A stretch of DNA of 64,000 nt from Nocardioides houyundeii (lineage in GTDB: Bacteria > Actinomycetota > Actinomycetes > Propionibacteriales > Nocardioidaceae). Made by a program: the position numbers and the translations under genes. The DNA is taken from NCBI RefSeq assembly GCF_002865585.1, contig NZ_CP025581.1:558001-622000 (forward strand). The letters are read 5' to 3'. Below the pieces are notes generated by a model, which saw nothing but the letters and a program-made list of their open reading frames with translations, did not search any database and was not told the DNA's origin. Positions 1 to 9,609 of this stretch are shown here, piece by piece (position 1 is the first letter of the stretch; the number at the start of each line of letters is the position of its first letter).

Positions 1-99
1 ACCACGCTGATCATCGCTGCCAGCGAGTCCGAGGGGCCGCTGAGCGCCGAGGAGATCGACCGGCTGCTGGGTGTGTCGCCGGTGCCCCACCAACGCTGA
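1..99 (+). CDS. C-terminal 32 residues of an unidentified protein (partial)
   Basis: The first 33 codons are an open frame entering from outside the window and closing with TGA at 97-99. The end reads ...LSAEEIDRLLGVSPVP..., an acidic helical tail. A good intrinsic terminator follows 35 bases later, which supports a real gene end. Too little is present to name the protein. Confidence 0.6.
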   Translation, partial: TTLIIAASESEGPLSAEEIDRLLGVSPVPHQR

Positions 100-133
100 T
101 CCCGCTCCATCTCCCCAGACTCCATCTCCCCGA

Positions 134-165
134 GACCCTGCACCTCACCGGTGCGGGGTCTTCTG
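134..165 (+). terminator. Intrinsic terminator after the partial first gene
   Basis: An 11-bp stem (GACCCTGCACC with GGTGCGGGGTC, one mismatch) closes a 5-nt loop and is followed by TTCTGTGTGT. It separates the incoming gene from the csoR promoter. Confidence 0.75.
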
Positions 166-185
166 TGTGTCTAGGAGCTTCCCAC

Positions 186-220
186 TTGAACGTGATACCC
201 CCACGGGGTATACAAGAGGG
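186..220 (+). promoter_or_regulatory. csoR promoter with embedded CsoR operator, probably leaderless
   Basis: A -35 TTGAAC (186-191) and -10 TATACA (209-214) are separated by exactly 17 bp. The perfect inverted repeat ATACCCC-CAC-GGGGTAT (195-211) fills the spacer and overlaps the -10. It matches the G-tract palindrome known for actinobacterial CsoR operators. The GTG of csoR at 221 lies 6 nt after the -10, where transcription should start, so the mRNA is probably leaderless. The expected logic is repression by apo-CsoR and release by Cu(I). Confidence 0.85.
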
Positions 221-520
221 GTGACCGAGACCGCGGAGCACCACCACGGCTACATCAAGAGCAAGGACGCCTACCTGGCCCGCCTGCGTCGGATCGAGGG
301 GCAGGCCCGGGGGCTCCAGCGGATGGTCGAGGAGGAGAAGTACTGCATCGACATCCTGACCCAGGTCAGTGCCATGACCAAGGCGCTCCAGGCCGTCAGC
401 CTCGGCCTGCTCGAGGAGCACCTGGGGCACTGCGTCGTGGAGGCCGCCCGAGCCGGCGATGCGGAGGGCCAGGAGAAGGTCGACGAGGTGATGGCAGCCA
501 TCACCCGTCTGTTGAAGTGA
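221..520 (+). CDS. csoR: CsoR-family copper-sensing transcriptional repressor
   Basis: This 99-residue all-helical DUF156/CsoR repressor should bind the palindrome just upstream and release it when Cu(I) is bound. The copper ligands expected for CsoR are visible as Cys42, His67 and Cys71 (KYC...EEHLGHC), the Cys-His-Cys set that separates copper sensors from nickel or formaldehyde relatives. The GTG at 221 is chosen because the family N-terminus is short and the promoter places transcription start there. In-frame ATG or GTG codons further upstream would include the operator in the coding region. It heads a copper operon with the chaperone, membrane protein and ATPase genes that follow in the same direction. 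Confidence 0.93.
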   Translation: MTETAEHHHGYIKSKDAYLARLRRIEGQARGLQRMVEEEKYCIDILTQVSAMTKALQAVSLGLLEEHLGHCVVEAARAGDAEGQEKVDEVMAAITRLLK

Positions 521-551
521 ACGACCCCCACACTTGTCGAGGAGATCGACC

Positions 552-764
552 ATGAGCCAGAGCCACACCCAGAGCTTCACCGTCACCGGCATGACCTGTG
601 CCCACTGCGTCGCATCTGTCACCGAGGAGGTGCGTGAGGTCCCGGGCGTCGAGTCGGTCGAGGTCGTCCTCGACACCGGTGCCCTGACCGTGACCAGCGC
701 CGAGCCCCTCGACCAGGGCGCGATCGCCGCCGCGGTCGAGGAGGCCGGCTACGCCCTGGCATGA
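552..764 (+). CDS. copZ: CopZ-like heavy-metal-associated copper chaperone
   Basis: A 70-residue single HMA-domain protein with the Cu(I) site GMTCAHC (Cys16, Cys19). The family carries Cu(I) in the cytosol and hands it to the HMA domain of the P1B-type ATPase, which lies two genes downstream. GAGGAG at 539-544, seven bases before the ATG, sets the start at 552 rather than the in-frame codon at 534. It is 31 bp after csoR and 7 bp before the next gene, so it belongs to the copper operon. Confidence 0.92.
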   Translation: MSQSHTQSFTVTGMTCAHCVASVTEEVREVPGVESVEVVLDTGALTVTSAEPLDQGAIAAAVEEAGYALA

Positions 765-771
765 GCGCGGC

Positions 772-1722
772 ATGAGCACCCCGGTCCGCCTCGCCGCCTT
801 CCTGATCGGGCTGGTCGTCGCCTTCGCGGTGGCCACCGGCATCGGGCGCGCCGTGGGCCCCCTCGACGTCGCGGTGGAGGAGCACTCGACGGACGATGCC
901 GCCCACGGGGACACGTCGACCACGGACGAGGACGGGCACGAGGACGAGGACGGGCACGAGGAGGGGGCCCACCAGTCGGGCCCCGCGGCCGGCAGCACGG
1001 TCCCGGGACTGGTGTCGCGCCAGGACGGGTTCGCCCTGCGGCTGGCCTCGCCCGAGGCGCGCGCCGGGAGGCAGGTCCCGCTCTCGTTCACGGTCGAGAC
1101 CTCGAGCGGTCGACCGCTGCTGGACTACCAGACCGTCCACGAGCGGGACCTGCACCTGATCGTGGTCCGCCGCGACCTCACCGGCTTCCAGCACGTGCAC
1201 CCCACGCTGGACCGCCGCACGGGGACCTGGTCCACGGCGCTCGACCTGACCCCGGGCACCTGGCGCGTGATCGCCGACTTCACCCCCCAGGGCTGGGACG
1301 GCCTCACGCTGGCTGACGACCTCTTCGTGCCGGGCGACTTCCGGCCCGCGCCCGAGCTGGCGGACCGCCGTACCGACAGCGTGGCCGGGTACGACGTCTC
1401 CCTGAGGGCCGACGCCGCCCCCGGGGTGGACACGGTGGTCTCGCTCACCGTCCAGCGCGAGGAGCGACCGGTCACCGACCTGAGCCCCTACCTCGGGGCG
1501 TCCGGGCACCTGGTCGCGATCCGCAGCGGAGACCTGGGCTACCTGCACGTGCATCCCGAGGAGGGGTCGAGCGGTCCGCGCATCGACTTCGCCACGACCT
1601 TCCCCACCGCCGGCGTCTACCGGCTGTTCCTGGACTTCAAGCACCGAGGCGCGGTCCACACCGCCGATTTCACCGTCGTCGCCGGTGGCGCGCCTCAGGA
1701 GGCACCCGCACATGACCACTGA
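772..1722 (+). CDS. Membrane-anchored His/Asp/Glu-rich protein of the copper operon
   Basis: This 316-residue protein has one N-terminal membrane segment (about residues 5-28). A stretch of roughly 30 residues very rich in His, Asp and Glu ([13 protein letters not shown]) follows, then two related beta-rich halves. Each half carries the same signature, FQHVHP at 139-144 and YLHVHP at 257-262, so the body looks like an internal duplication. The layout suggests an extracytoplasmic copper-binding or buffering protein. Similar unnamed proteins occur beside copA in other actinobacteria (general knowledge). Its last 11 bases overlap copA, implying translational coupling. No enzymatic motif is visible, and the metal is inferred from context. 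Confidence 0.8.
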   Translation: MSTPVRLAAFLIGLVVAFAVATGIGRAVGPLDVAVEEHSTDDAAHGDTSTTDEDGHEDEDGHEEGAHQSGPAAGSTVPGLVSRQDGFALRLASPEARAGRQVPLSFTVETSSGRPLLDYQTVHERDLHLIVVRRDLTGFQHVHPTLDRRTGTWSTALDLTPGTWRVIADFTPQGWDGLTLADDLFVPGDFRPAPELADRRTDSVAGYDVSLRADAAPGVDTVVSLTVQREERPVTDLSPYLGASGHLVAIRSGDLGYLHVHPEEGSSGPRIDFATTFPTAGVYRLFLDFKHRGAVHTADFTVVAGGAPQEAPAHDH

Positions 1723-3961
1723 GACCCCCACCACCACCGGGGCGACCGCAGCCACCGGGGACGTCGAGCTCGAGATCTCGGGCATGACCTGCGCCTCCTG
1801 CGCCAACCGCATCGAGCGCAAGCTCAACAAGCTCGACGGCGTCACCGCCTCGGTGAACTACGCCACCGAGAAGGCCCGCGTGCGGTTCCCCGAGTCCCTG
1901 GACCCCGAGGTGCTGCTGGACACCGTGGCCGCCGCCGGCTACTCAGCCACCCTGCCGGCGCCGCCGGCGACCACCACCGACACCGCTCCGGCCGACCGGC
2001 GCGACCAGGAGCTGGAGGCGTTGCAGCAGCGGCTGGTCTGGTCGGCGGTGCTCAGCGTGCCGGTGATCGCGCTGGCGATGGTGCCGGCGTGGCAGTTCAC
2101 CTACTGGCAGTGGGCCTCGCTGGTGCTCGCCGCCCCCGTCGTGGTGTGGGGGGCCTGGCCCTTCCACCGCGCCGCGGCCACCAACCTGCGCCACGGCGCC
2201 GCGACGATGGACACCCTGGTCTCCCTGGGGGTGCTGGCCGCCTTCGGCTGGTCGCTCTACGCCCTGTTCCTCGGCACCGCCGGCGAGCCCGGCCTCACCC
2301 ACCCCTTCGAGCTGACCATCGCGCGGGGCGACGGCTCGATGAACATCTATCTCGAGGCCGCGGCCGGGGTGACCACCTTCCTGCTCGCGGGGCGGTGGTT
2401 CGAGAAGCGGGCCAAGCGGCGCAGCGGGGACGCCCTGCGCGCGCTGCTGGAGCTCGGTGCCCGCGACGTGGCACTGCTCCGCGACGGCGTCGAGACCCGG
2501 GTACCGGTGGAGCAGCTCGCCGTCGGTCACCAGTTCGTCGTACGGCCGGGGGAGAAGATCGCCACCGACGGGGAGGTCGTCTCCGGCACCTCCGCGGTGG
2601 ACGCGTCCATGGTGAGCGGGGAGTCGGTGCCGGTCGAGGTCGGCCCCGGGTCCAGCGTGGTCGGCGCCTGCGTCAACGTCGGTGGCCGGCTGGTCGTCCG
2701 GGCTACCCGGGTCGGCGCGGACACCCAGCTCGCGCAGATGGCCCGGCTGGTCGAGGACGCCCAGTCCGGCAAGGCCGAGGTCCAGCGTCTCGCGGACCGG
2801 ATCTCCGGGGTCTTCGTGCCCCTGGTCCTGCTGCTCTCCGCCGCCACGCTGGGGTTCTGGCTCGGCGCCGGGGGCGGCACCACGGCTGCGTTCACCGCTG
2901 CCGTGGCGGTGCTGATCGTGGCGTGCCCGTGCGCCCTCGGCCTGGCCACCCCCACCGCGCTGCTCGTCGGCACCGGCCGGGGCGCCCAGCTGGGCATCCT
3001 GATCAAGGGCCCCGAGACCCTGGAGTCCACCCGGCGCGTCGACACCGTGGTGCTCGACAAGACCGGCACCGTCACCACCGGCGAGATGTCCCTGGTCTCG
3101 GTGGTCGCCGCCCACGGCGAGTCGGCCGCCCAGGTGCAGGCGCTGGCGGCGGCCGTGGAGGCCGGCTCGGAGCACCCGATCGCCCGCGCCGTCGTGGCCG
3201 CGACGCCCGGACACCCCGAGGCCGTCGACCACGCGAGCCTGCCCGGGCTGGGTGCCGAGGCGGTGGCTGAGGGGCACTCGGTGGTGGTGGGCCGGCCCGC
3301 CCTGCTCGCCGAGCGGGACCAGCCTCTGGGTGCCGACCTGCAGCGGGCCGTCGAGGAGGCCGAGGCCACCGGCGGCACCGCCGTGGCCGTCGGCTGGGAC
3401 GGCGCCGCCCGGGGCGTGCTCGTGGTCTCCGACACCGTCAAGCCCTCCTCGGCGCAGGCCGTGCAGGCGTTCCGCCGACTGGGCCTGAGGCCGCTGCTGG
3501 TCACCGGCGACAACGAGGGCGCCGCCCGGGCGATCGCCGCCCAGGTGGGCATCGACGAGGTGGTCGCCGGGGTGCTGCCGGCCGAGAAGGTCGAGGTGGT
3601 CAAGCGCCTGCAGCGCGAGGGCCGGGTGGTCGCCATGGTCGGCGACGGGGTGAACGACGCCCCCGCGCTGGCGCAGGCGGACCTGGGCCTGGCGATGGGC
3701 GCCGGCACCGACGTGGCGATCGAGGCCAGCGACCTGACGCTGGTCCGCGACGACCTGATGGCCGCGGTGGACGCCGTACGGCTGTCGCGGCGGACCCTGG
3801 CCACGATCAAGGGCAACCTGTTCTGGGCCTTCGCCTACAACGTGGCGGCACTGCCCCTGGCCGCGGCCGGGCTGCTCAACCCCATGCTGGCCGGCGCCGC
3901 GATGGCGCTCTCCTCGGTCTTCGTGGTCACCAACAGCCTGCGGCTGCGCTCCTTCCACTGA
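1712..3961 (+). CDS. copA: Copper-exporting P1B-type ATPase CopA
   Basis: A 749-residue P-type ATPase exporting Cu(I) across the membrane. Visible in order: an N-terminal HMA domain with GMTCASC, the transmembrane bundle, the actuator loop (SGES), the intramembrane CPC metal site (Cys405-Pro-Cys407), the phosphorylated DKTGT (Asp449), the P1B-specific SEHP nucleotide-domain motif, and [14 protein letters not shown] site with a CxxC HMA is the Cu(I) class. The ATG at 1712 is preferred because CAGGAGG lies just upstream and the N-terminus is then family-like. The in-frame codon at 1685 would add nine residues. The start overlaps the preceding gene by 11 bp. Confidence 0.97.
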   Translation: MTTETPTTTGATAATGDVELEISGMTCASCANRIERKLNKLDGVTASVNYATEKARVRFPESLDPEVLLDTVAAAGYSATLPAPPATTTDTAPADRRDQELEALQQRLVWSAVLSVPVIALAMVPAWQFTYWQWASLVLAAPVVVWGAWPFHRAAATNLRHGAATMDTLVSLGVLAAFGWSLYALFLGTAGEPGLTHPFELTIARGDGSMNIYLEAAAGVTTFLLAGRWFEKRAKRRSGDALRALLELGARDVALLRDGVETRVPVEQLAVGHQFVVRPGEKIATDGEVVSGTSAVDASMVSGESVPVEVGPGSSVVGACVNVGGRLVVRATRVGADTQLAQMARLVEDAQSGKAEVQRLADRISGVFVPLVLLLSAATLGFWLGAGGGTTAAFTAAVAVLIVACPCALGLATPTALLVGTGRGAQLGILIKGPETLESTRRVDTVVLDKTGTVTTGEMSLVSVVAAHGESAAQVQALAAAVEAGSEHPIARAVVAATPGHPEAVDHASLPGLGAEAVAEGHSVVVGRPALLAERDQPLGADLQRAVEEAEATGGTAVAVGWDGAARGVLVVSDTVKPSSAQAVQAFRRLGLRPLLVTGDNEGAARAIAAQVGIDEVVAGVLPAEKVEVVKRLQREGRVVAMVGDGVNDAPALAQADLGLAMGAGTDVAIEASDLTLVRDDLMAAVDAVRLSRRTLATIKGNLFWAFAYNVAALPLAAAGLLNPMLAGAAMALSSVFVVTNSLRLRSFH

Positions 3962-4068
3962 CCTCGCGCCTGGCCTGCACCGCCTGGGACTGGTGGGCCT
4001 GCGCCGCCGCGACCTGACCTGAGGCCCTGGCGTGAGGCCCTGTCGCGGTCGAGCCGGGGGGTGTGAGG

Positions 4069-4949
4069 ATGGTCGACATGCCGAGCTCACAGGTGGTGGC
4101 CGCGGGAGGCGTCGTGCTCCGCAAGGCCCGTCGCGGCGGTGGCCACGAGGTCCTGCTGGTGCACCGCCCCGCTACGACGACTGGTCCCTGCCCAAGGGCA
4201 AGCTCGACCCGGGGGAGCACGTCACCGCCTGCGCGATCCGTGAGGTGGCCGAGGAGACCGGGCTGCGGATCCGGCTGGGGCCTCCGCTGCCCGACCAGCA
4301 CTACCGGGTCGCGGCGGGCGCCAAGACGGTGCACTGGTGGGTGGCCCGGGTGGTGGGCGACGACGACGTCAGCTCCTACGTCCCCAACGCCGAGATCGAT
4401 GCGGTCCGGTGGCTGGCCTGGGGCAAGGCGGCCAAGCGCCTGACCCACGAGCACGACCGGGCCACCCTGGCCGCTGCCCGGCCGCTGCGCCGGCGTACCC
4501 GGGCGCTGGTGGTGCTGCGCCACGCCGCGGCCCGTCCCCGACGCGGCTGGGAGGGCGACGACCGGCGGCGGCCGCTGAGCCCCGAGGGCGAGGCCCAGGC
4601 CCGGCGACTGGTTCCGGTGCTCGCGGCGTACGACGTCTCGCTGCTGGTCTCCTCCAGCTCCACGCGCTGCGTCCAGACGGTGGCGCCGTACGCCCGCGCC
4701 ACCTGGTCGCAGGTGACCGAGCGCGACGGACTGAGCGAGGAGGACGCCAGCGCCGAGGGGATGGCCGCGATCGCCGCCGGGCTGCTGCACGCCCAGGAGT
4801 CCGCGGTGCTGTGCACCCACCGGCCGGTGCTGCCCCGGGTGCAGGCCGCCCTCGGGCTGCCCGAGCACAAGCTGGAGCCCGCCGGGATGGTCGTGCTGCA
4901 CCACCGTCGGGGCCGGGTGCTCGCCGTCGAGGAGCACCGCGCCCCCTGA
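4069..4949 (+). pseudogene. mutT1: MutT1-type Nudix hydrolase-histidine phosphatase fusion, split by a frameshift
   Basis: Two reading frames make one familiar protein. The first (4069-about 4167) gives the Nudix N-terminus VVAAGGVVLR...VLLVHRP. The second carries YDDWSLPKGKLDPGE with a complete Nudix box (G-x5-E-x7-REVAEETGL), then a histidine-phosphatase domain with VLRHA, SSSSTRCVQT and CTHRP. Restoring one C to the CCCC run at 4167-4170 joins them as HRP-RYDDW, exactly the family sequence. Intact relatives of this two-domain type (mycobacterial MutT1) hydrolyse 8-oxo-GTP and diadenosine polyphosphates, and the gene sits near ppk in M. tuberculosis, as here. Either the assembly lost one base or the gene is truly broken. 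The start (4069 or 4078) is uncertain. Confidence 0.88.
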
Positions 4950-4972
4950 GCCGCGACAACTCCTCCGGCCGA

Positions 4973-5016
4973 GTTCATCTTGCGTTCACCCGGGCTCGGG
5001 CAGCCGGTCACCTCGA
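4973..5016 (+). promoter_or_regulatory. PHO box (PhoP-binding direct repeats) upstream of pstS
   Basis: Four consecutive 11-nt units start at 4973, 4984, 4995 and 5006. Units 1, 2 and 4 begin GTTCATC, GTTCACC and GGTCACC; unit 3 is degenerate. This is the GTTCACC-type direct-repeat architecture described for actinobacterial PhoP. It lies about 57-100 bp before the pstS start, so phosphate starvation induction of pstSCAB is expected. Confidence 0.8.
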
Positions 5017-5072
5017 CTCCGCACAGTGGGGGAGTCAGAGAAGATCCAACCTGAGAATCCAGGAGACCAGAA

Positions 5073-6017
5073 GTGATCAGCACTTCTTTCCGCCGGGCCG
5101 TGGTGCCCGGTATCGCCGTCCTCGCGCTTGCGCTGGCCGCATGTGGTGGGGACGCCGGCGCTGACGGTGCATCCGGCACTGTCGCGGTCGACGGCTCGTC
5201 GACCGTCTACCCGATGAGCAACGCGGCCTACGAGCTGCTCACCGAGGAGAACCCCGACGTGAAGGTCACCGTCGGTGCCTCGGGGACCGGCGGCGGCTTC
5301 GAGAAGTTCTGCGCCGGGCAGACCGACATCTCCGACGCCTCCCGCCCGATCAAGGACGAGGAGGAGGTGCCGGTGTGCGAGGAGAACGGGGTCGAGTTCA
5401 CCGAGCTGCAGGTCGCCACCGACGCCCTGACCATCGTGGTGCACCCCGACCTCGCGGTCGACTGCCTCACCACTGAGCAGCTCGTCGAGCTGTGGGCCCC
5501 GGGCTCCAAGATCACCAACTGGAAGCAGCTCGACCCGAGCTTCCCGGACCAGAAGATCTCGCTCTTCGGTCCCGGCACCGACTCCGGCACCTACGACTAC
5601 CTGGCCGCCGACGTCATCGGGGACGAGTCCGAGGCCACCCGCGAGGACTACGAGGCGTCCGAGGACGACAACGTGCTGGTCCAGGGCGTCGCCGGCACCG
5701 AGGGTGCCACCGGCTACTTCGGCTACACCTACTACGAGGAGAACGCCGACACCCTCAAGGCGCTGGCCATCGACGACGGCAACGGCTGCGTCGCCCCGTC
5801 GGCCGAGACCGCCCAGGCCGGTGAGTACACCCCGCTGTCGCGTCCGCTGTTCGTCTACGTGAACAACAAGAACTACGCCGACAACGAGGCGGTCGCGGCC
5901 TACCTCGACTTCTACGTCGAGAACCTGGAGTCGATCGCCTCCGCGGCCAAGTTCATCCCGCTGAGCGAGGACCTCTACACCCAGACCCAGTCGGCCCTCG
6001 AGGGCATCTCCGGCTGA
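5073..6017 (+). CDS. pstS: Phosphate ABC transporter substrate-binding lipoprotein PstS
   Basis: A 314-residue secreted phosphate-binding protein that captures inorganic phosphate outside the membrane and delivers it to PstCA. The signal sequence ends in a lipobox LALAAC with Cys24 as the likely lipidated residue. The mature part has the PstS hallmarks DGSSTVYPMS near the N-terminus, GASGTGGGFEKFC, ISDASRPI, and GPGTDSGTYDY. The GTG at 5073 follows AGGAG by 7 bases. Its stop overlaps pstC by one base and a PHO box lies upstream, so it opens a phosphate-regulated pstSCAB operon. Confidence 0.97.
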   Translation: MISTSFRRAVVPGIAVLALALAACGGDAGADGASGTVAVDGSSTVYPMSNAAYELLTEENPDVKVTVGASGTGGGFEKFCAGQTDISDASRPIKDEEEVPVCEENGVEFTELQVATDALTIVVHPDLAVDCLTTEQLVELWAPGSKITNWKQLDPSFPDQKISLFGPGTDSGTYDYLAADVIGDESEATREDYEASEDDNVLVQGVAGTEGATGYFGYTYYEENADTLKALAIDDGNGCVAPSAETAQAGEYTPLSRPLFVYVNNKNYADNEAVAAYLDFYVENLESIASAAKFIPLSEDLYTQTQSALEGISG

Positions 6018-6949
6018 TGAGCACCAGCAGCACGACGACGGGCCCGTCCGCACCGGCGGGCCCGTCGGCCGCGCCGCCGAGCCTCGCGGCTCGGCCACGA
6101 CCGGGTGAGGCCGTCATCAAGGTGTTCCTGGCCGGCTCGGCTCTGGCCTCGGTGGCGATCACCTTCGGCATCATCGGAGCACTGCTGGAGCCGGTCACCC
6201 ACTTCTTCGGCCAGGTCAGCGTGGGCGAGTTCTTCGGCACCCACGGCAAGTACGCCGTCCTGCCGCTGGTCGGGGGCACGCTGATGACCACGCTGATCGC
6301 CCTGCTGGTCGCCGTACCGGTGGGGCTCGGCGCGGCGATGTACCTCTCCGAGTACGCCTCGCGGCGCAGCCGCAAGGTCCTCAAGCCGGTGCTGGAGCTG
6401 CTGGCCGGGGTGCCCTCGGTGGTCTACGGCTTCTTCGCCCTGTTCTTCGTCACCCCCACGCTGCTCCAGGGTTTCCTGGGGATCAACGTGGGCTTCACCA
6501 ACGCCCTGGCGGCCGGCCTGGTGCTCGGCATCATGATCGTGCCGACCGTGGCCTCACTGTCCGAGGACGCCCTCTCCGCGGTGCCGCAGGCGATGCGGCA
6601 GGGCTCGCTGGCGCTCGGCGCCAACCGGATGCAGACCACGCTGCGGGTGGTGCTGCCCGCCGCTCTCTCGGGGGTGGCGGCGGCGGTCGTGCTCGGCCTG
6701 TCCCGGGCGGTGGGGGAGACGATGATCGTCGCCCTGGCCGCCGGCGCCCGCAAGAACCTCTCCTTCGACCCGCGTGACCCCATGCAGACCATGACCGGCT
6801 TCATGGCCCAGACCGCCCAGGGCGAGAACCCGGTCGGCTCGGTGGACTACAACATGCTCTTCGCCGTCGGCCTGCTGCTCTTCGTGATCACCCTGGTCAT
6901 CAACATCATCAGCATCACGCTGGTGCGACGCTTCAGGCAGGCCTACTGA
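6017..6949 (+). CDS. pstC: Phosphate ABC transporter permease PstC
   Basis: A 310-residue inner-membrane permease with about six transmembrane segments and the binding-protein-dependent transport loop facing PstB (LSALP-type EAA region around [19 protein letters not shown]). The family signature [10 protein letters not shown] is present. It forms the channel with PstA. The ATG shares one base with the pstS stop (TGATG), and the same overlap recurs with pstA, so the three are translationally coupled. The first 30 residues are a Ser/Thr/Pro-rich cytosolic tail of no known role. Confidence 0.96.
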   Translation: MSTSSTTTGPSAPAGPSAAPPSLAARPRPGEAVIKVFLAGSALASVAITFGIIGALLEPVTHFFGQVSVGEFFGTHGKYAVLPLVGGTLMTTLIALLVAVPVGLGAAMYLSEYASRRSRKVLKPVLELLAGVPSVVYGFFALFFVTPTLLQGFLGINVGFTNALAAGLVLGIMIVPTVASLSEDALSAVPQAMRQGSLALGANRMQTTLRVVLPAALSGVAAAVVLGLSRAVGETMIVALAAGARKNLSFDPRDPMQTMTGFMAQTAQGENPVGSVDYNMLFAVGLLLFVITLVINIISITLVRRFRQAY

Positions 6950-7893
6950 TGAGCTCCCTGATCGACCAGCCCGCGGACCGGTCCGCCGACCGTCCCGCAG
7001 CCCGGGCCGCCCGCGAGACGGTGCAGCTGACCGCCGGGCGCTCCCGCGACCGCACCCCCACCGCGCTGCTGTTCCTGACCGGCCTGTGGGCCTCGCTGGC
7101 CATCGCGGTGGTGGTGCTGGTGGCGTTGATCCTGGACACCGCGATCACCGGCGCCCCGCGCTTCGACGCCGACCTGCTCACCCGCTACGACTCGACGCTG
7201 ACGCCCGAGCGCACCGGCTTCCGGGCCGGCATCCTGGGCACGGTCTGGCTGATGATCAGCACCGCGCTGCTCGCAGTGCCGCTGGGCATCGCCGCGGCCG
7301 TCTACCTCGAGGAGTTCGCCGACTCCGAGCGCTGGTACAACCGGCTCGTCGAGGTCAACCTGCAGAACCTCGCGGCGGTCCCCTCGATCGTCTACGGGCT
7401 GCTCGCCGTCGGGGTCATGTCGATCCTGGGCTTCGAGCGCAAGGGGATCGTGCTCGGGGGTGCGATCGCGCTGGCGCTGCTCATCCTGCCGGTCATCATC
7501 ATCACCACCCGCGAGGCGGTCCGGGCAGTGCCGGAGGAGATCCGGTTCGGCTCGCTGGCGCTCGGCGCGACGGTGTGGCAGACCACCTGGCGCCAGGTCC
7601 TGCCCTCGGCCATTCCCGGCATCGCCACCGGGACCATCCTGGGCCTGTCCCGGGCCATCGGCGAGGCAGCGCCGCTGCTGATGCTCGGCATCCCGCTGGC
7701 GGTGCGGTTCGACCCCGACGGCGTCCTCAGCGAGATGACGGCGCTGCCGATGCAGATCTTCTTCATGACCTCGCAGTCCCAGGTCACCTACCAGCACGCC
7801 GCGGCCGCCGCGATCGTGGTGCTGCTGGTGCTGGTGCTGGCACTCAACGGCCTGGCCATCTTCATCCGCAACAAGTTCCAGAAATCCTGGTGA
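6949..7893 (+). CDS. pstA: Phosphate ABC transporter permease PstA
   Basis: The second channel subunit, 314 residues, with around six membrane segments, the PstA signature [11 protein letters not shown], and the EAA loop [20 protein letters not shown] that contacts the ATPase. It starts on the last base of pstC (TGATG). It has a longer hydrophilic N-terminus (about 45 residues) than typical, a common trait in actinobacterial PstA. pstB follows 77 bp later. Confidence 0.96.
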   Translation: MSSLIDQPADRSADRPAARAARETVQLTAGRSRDRTPTALLFLTGLWASLAIAVVVLVALILDTAITGAPRFDADLLTRYDSTLTPERTGFRAGILGTVWLMISTALLAVPLGIAAAVYLEEFADSERWYNRLVEVNLQNLAAVPSIVYGLLAVGVMSILGFERKGIVLGGAIALALLILPVIIITTREAVRAVPEEIRFGSLALGATVWQTTWRQVLPSAIPGIATGTILGLSRAIGEAAPLLMLGIPLAVRFDPDGVLSEMTALPMQIFFMTSQSQVTYQHAAAAAIVVLLVLVLALNGLAIFIRNKFQKSW

Positions 7894-7970
7894 TCCACAT
7901 GCGCAAGCCCGGCACCATCACGATCAACCCAGACCACGACCCGTACGAGCCACACGTCCAGGAGGACCCC

Positions 7971-8803
<833 letters not shown>

Positions 8804-8807
<4 letters not shown>

Positions 8808-8820
8808 GCGGGCCGCTCAG
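8804..8820. terminator. Short bidirectional hairpin between pstB and pcs
   Basis: CTGAGC pairs with GCTCAG across a 5-nt GC loop. The stem contains the stop codons of both convergent genes (TGA at 8805-8807, and TCA at 8817-8819 for the minus strand). No T-tract is visible, so terminator strength is uncertain. Confidence 0.5.
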
Positions 8821-9584
8821 GCGGGCTGGTGCTCGCGGGCGGCGGCGCGGTGCGCCGCGGCACTGCGTCGGGCGCTGCGGGCGGTGAGCCACAGGCTCAC
8901 CGCCACGTAGTAGACGACGTAGACCAGCGAGAGCCCCACGAGCAGCGGAGCCGGCTCGGGCAGCTCGGCGGTGATCAGCCCGAACAGCACCAGCCACAGC
9001 GTCGCCAGGGTCATGTTGACCGCCCAGAGCGCCGGCGTACGGGACGGGTAGACGTACTTGACGGGGACGAAGACGAGCACGGTCAGCACCAGCAGCAGCA
9101 CCGCCGTCGTGGTCTCGGCCAGCTCCAGCACCACGACGTAGAAGGCCACGATGTTCCAGTAGCTGGGGAAGCCCAGGAAGAAGTGGTCGTCGGTCTTGGC
9201 GTCGGTGCGACAGAACTGGTAGCACGAGGCCAGCAGCGGCACCGTGACGCAGAGCCCGCCGAACCAGCCCTCCGGCAGGTAGCCGTTGGCCCACAGCAGC
9301 ACCATGGGCGCGAAGACGTAGGTGATGTAGTCGACGATGTTGTCCAGCAGGGCGCCGTCGAACCCAGGCAGCACCTCCTTGACCCGCAGCCGCCGGGCGA
9401 GCATCCCGTCGGTGCCGTCGATGACCATCGCGGCCAGGAACAGCCAGAGCACCGCCTCGACCCGGCCCTGGTAGGAGAAGTGCACCATCAGCAGGGCCAG
9501 CACGGAGCCGACCGCGGTGTAGGCGTGCACCGCGGTGGCAGCGAGGCGCTGGACCGGCGTGGACGTGCCGGCCGTCGAGGTCAT
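8817..9584 (-). CDS. pcs: Phosphatidylcholine synthase-like CDP-alcohol phosphatidyltransferase
   Basis: A 255-residue polytopic membrane protein with the CDP-alcohol phosphatidyltransferase site DGTDGMLAR...GALLDNIVD. The stretch between and after it (VKEVLPGFDGALLDNIVDY, then TYVFAP) follows bacterial phosphatidylcholine synthase (Pcs), which condenses CDP-diacylglycerol with choline. Choline specificity is inferred from this resemblance only. Upstream TACTGT (9591-9596) and a 6-nt gap to the ATG indicate a leaderless transcript. It converges with pstB and is next to phosphate transport genes, though a shared role is not shown. Confidence 0.85.
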   Translation of the reverse strand: MTSTAGTSTPVQRLAATAVHAYTAVGSVLALLMVHFSYQGRVEAVLWLFLAAMVIDGTDGMLARRLRVKEVLPGFDGALLDNIVDYITYVFAPMVLLWANGYLPEGWFGGLCVTVPLLASCYQFCRTDAKTDDHFFLGFPSYWNIVAFYVVVLELAETTTAVLLLVLTVLVFVPVKYVYPSRTPALWAVNMTLATLWLVLFGLITAELPEPAPLLVGLSLVYVVYYVAVSLWLTARSARRSAAAHRAAAREHQPA

Positions 9585-9609
9585 GGGAGAACAGTAAGGG
9601 GCGCGGGGG

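Noticed and set aside
1943..4090. Long minus-strand frame opposite copA
   Set aside because: Shadow of a high-GC gene: Gly/Arg/His/Gln-rich, no motif, and no promoter or ribosome site at its start.
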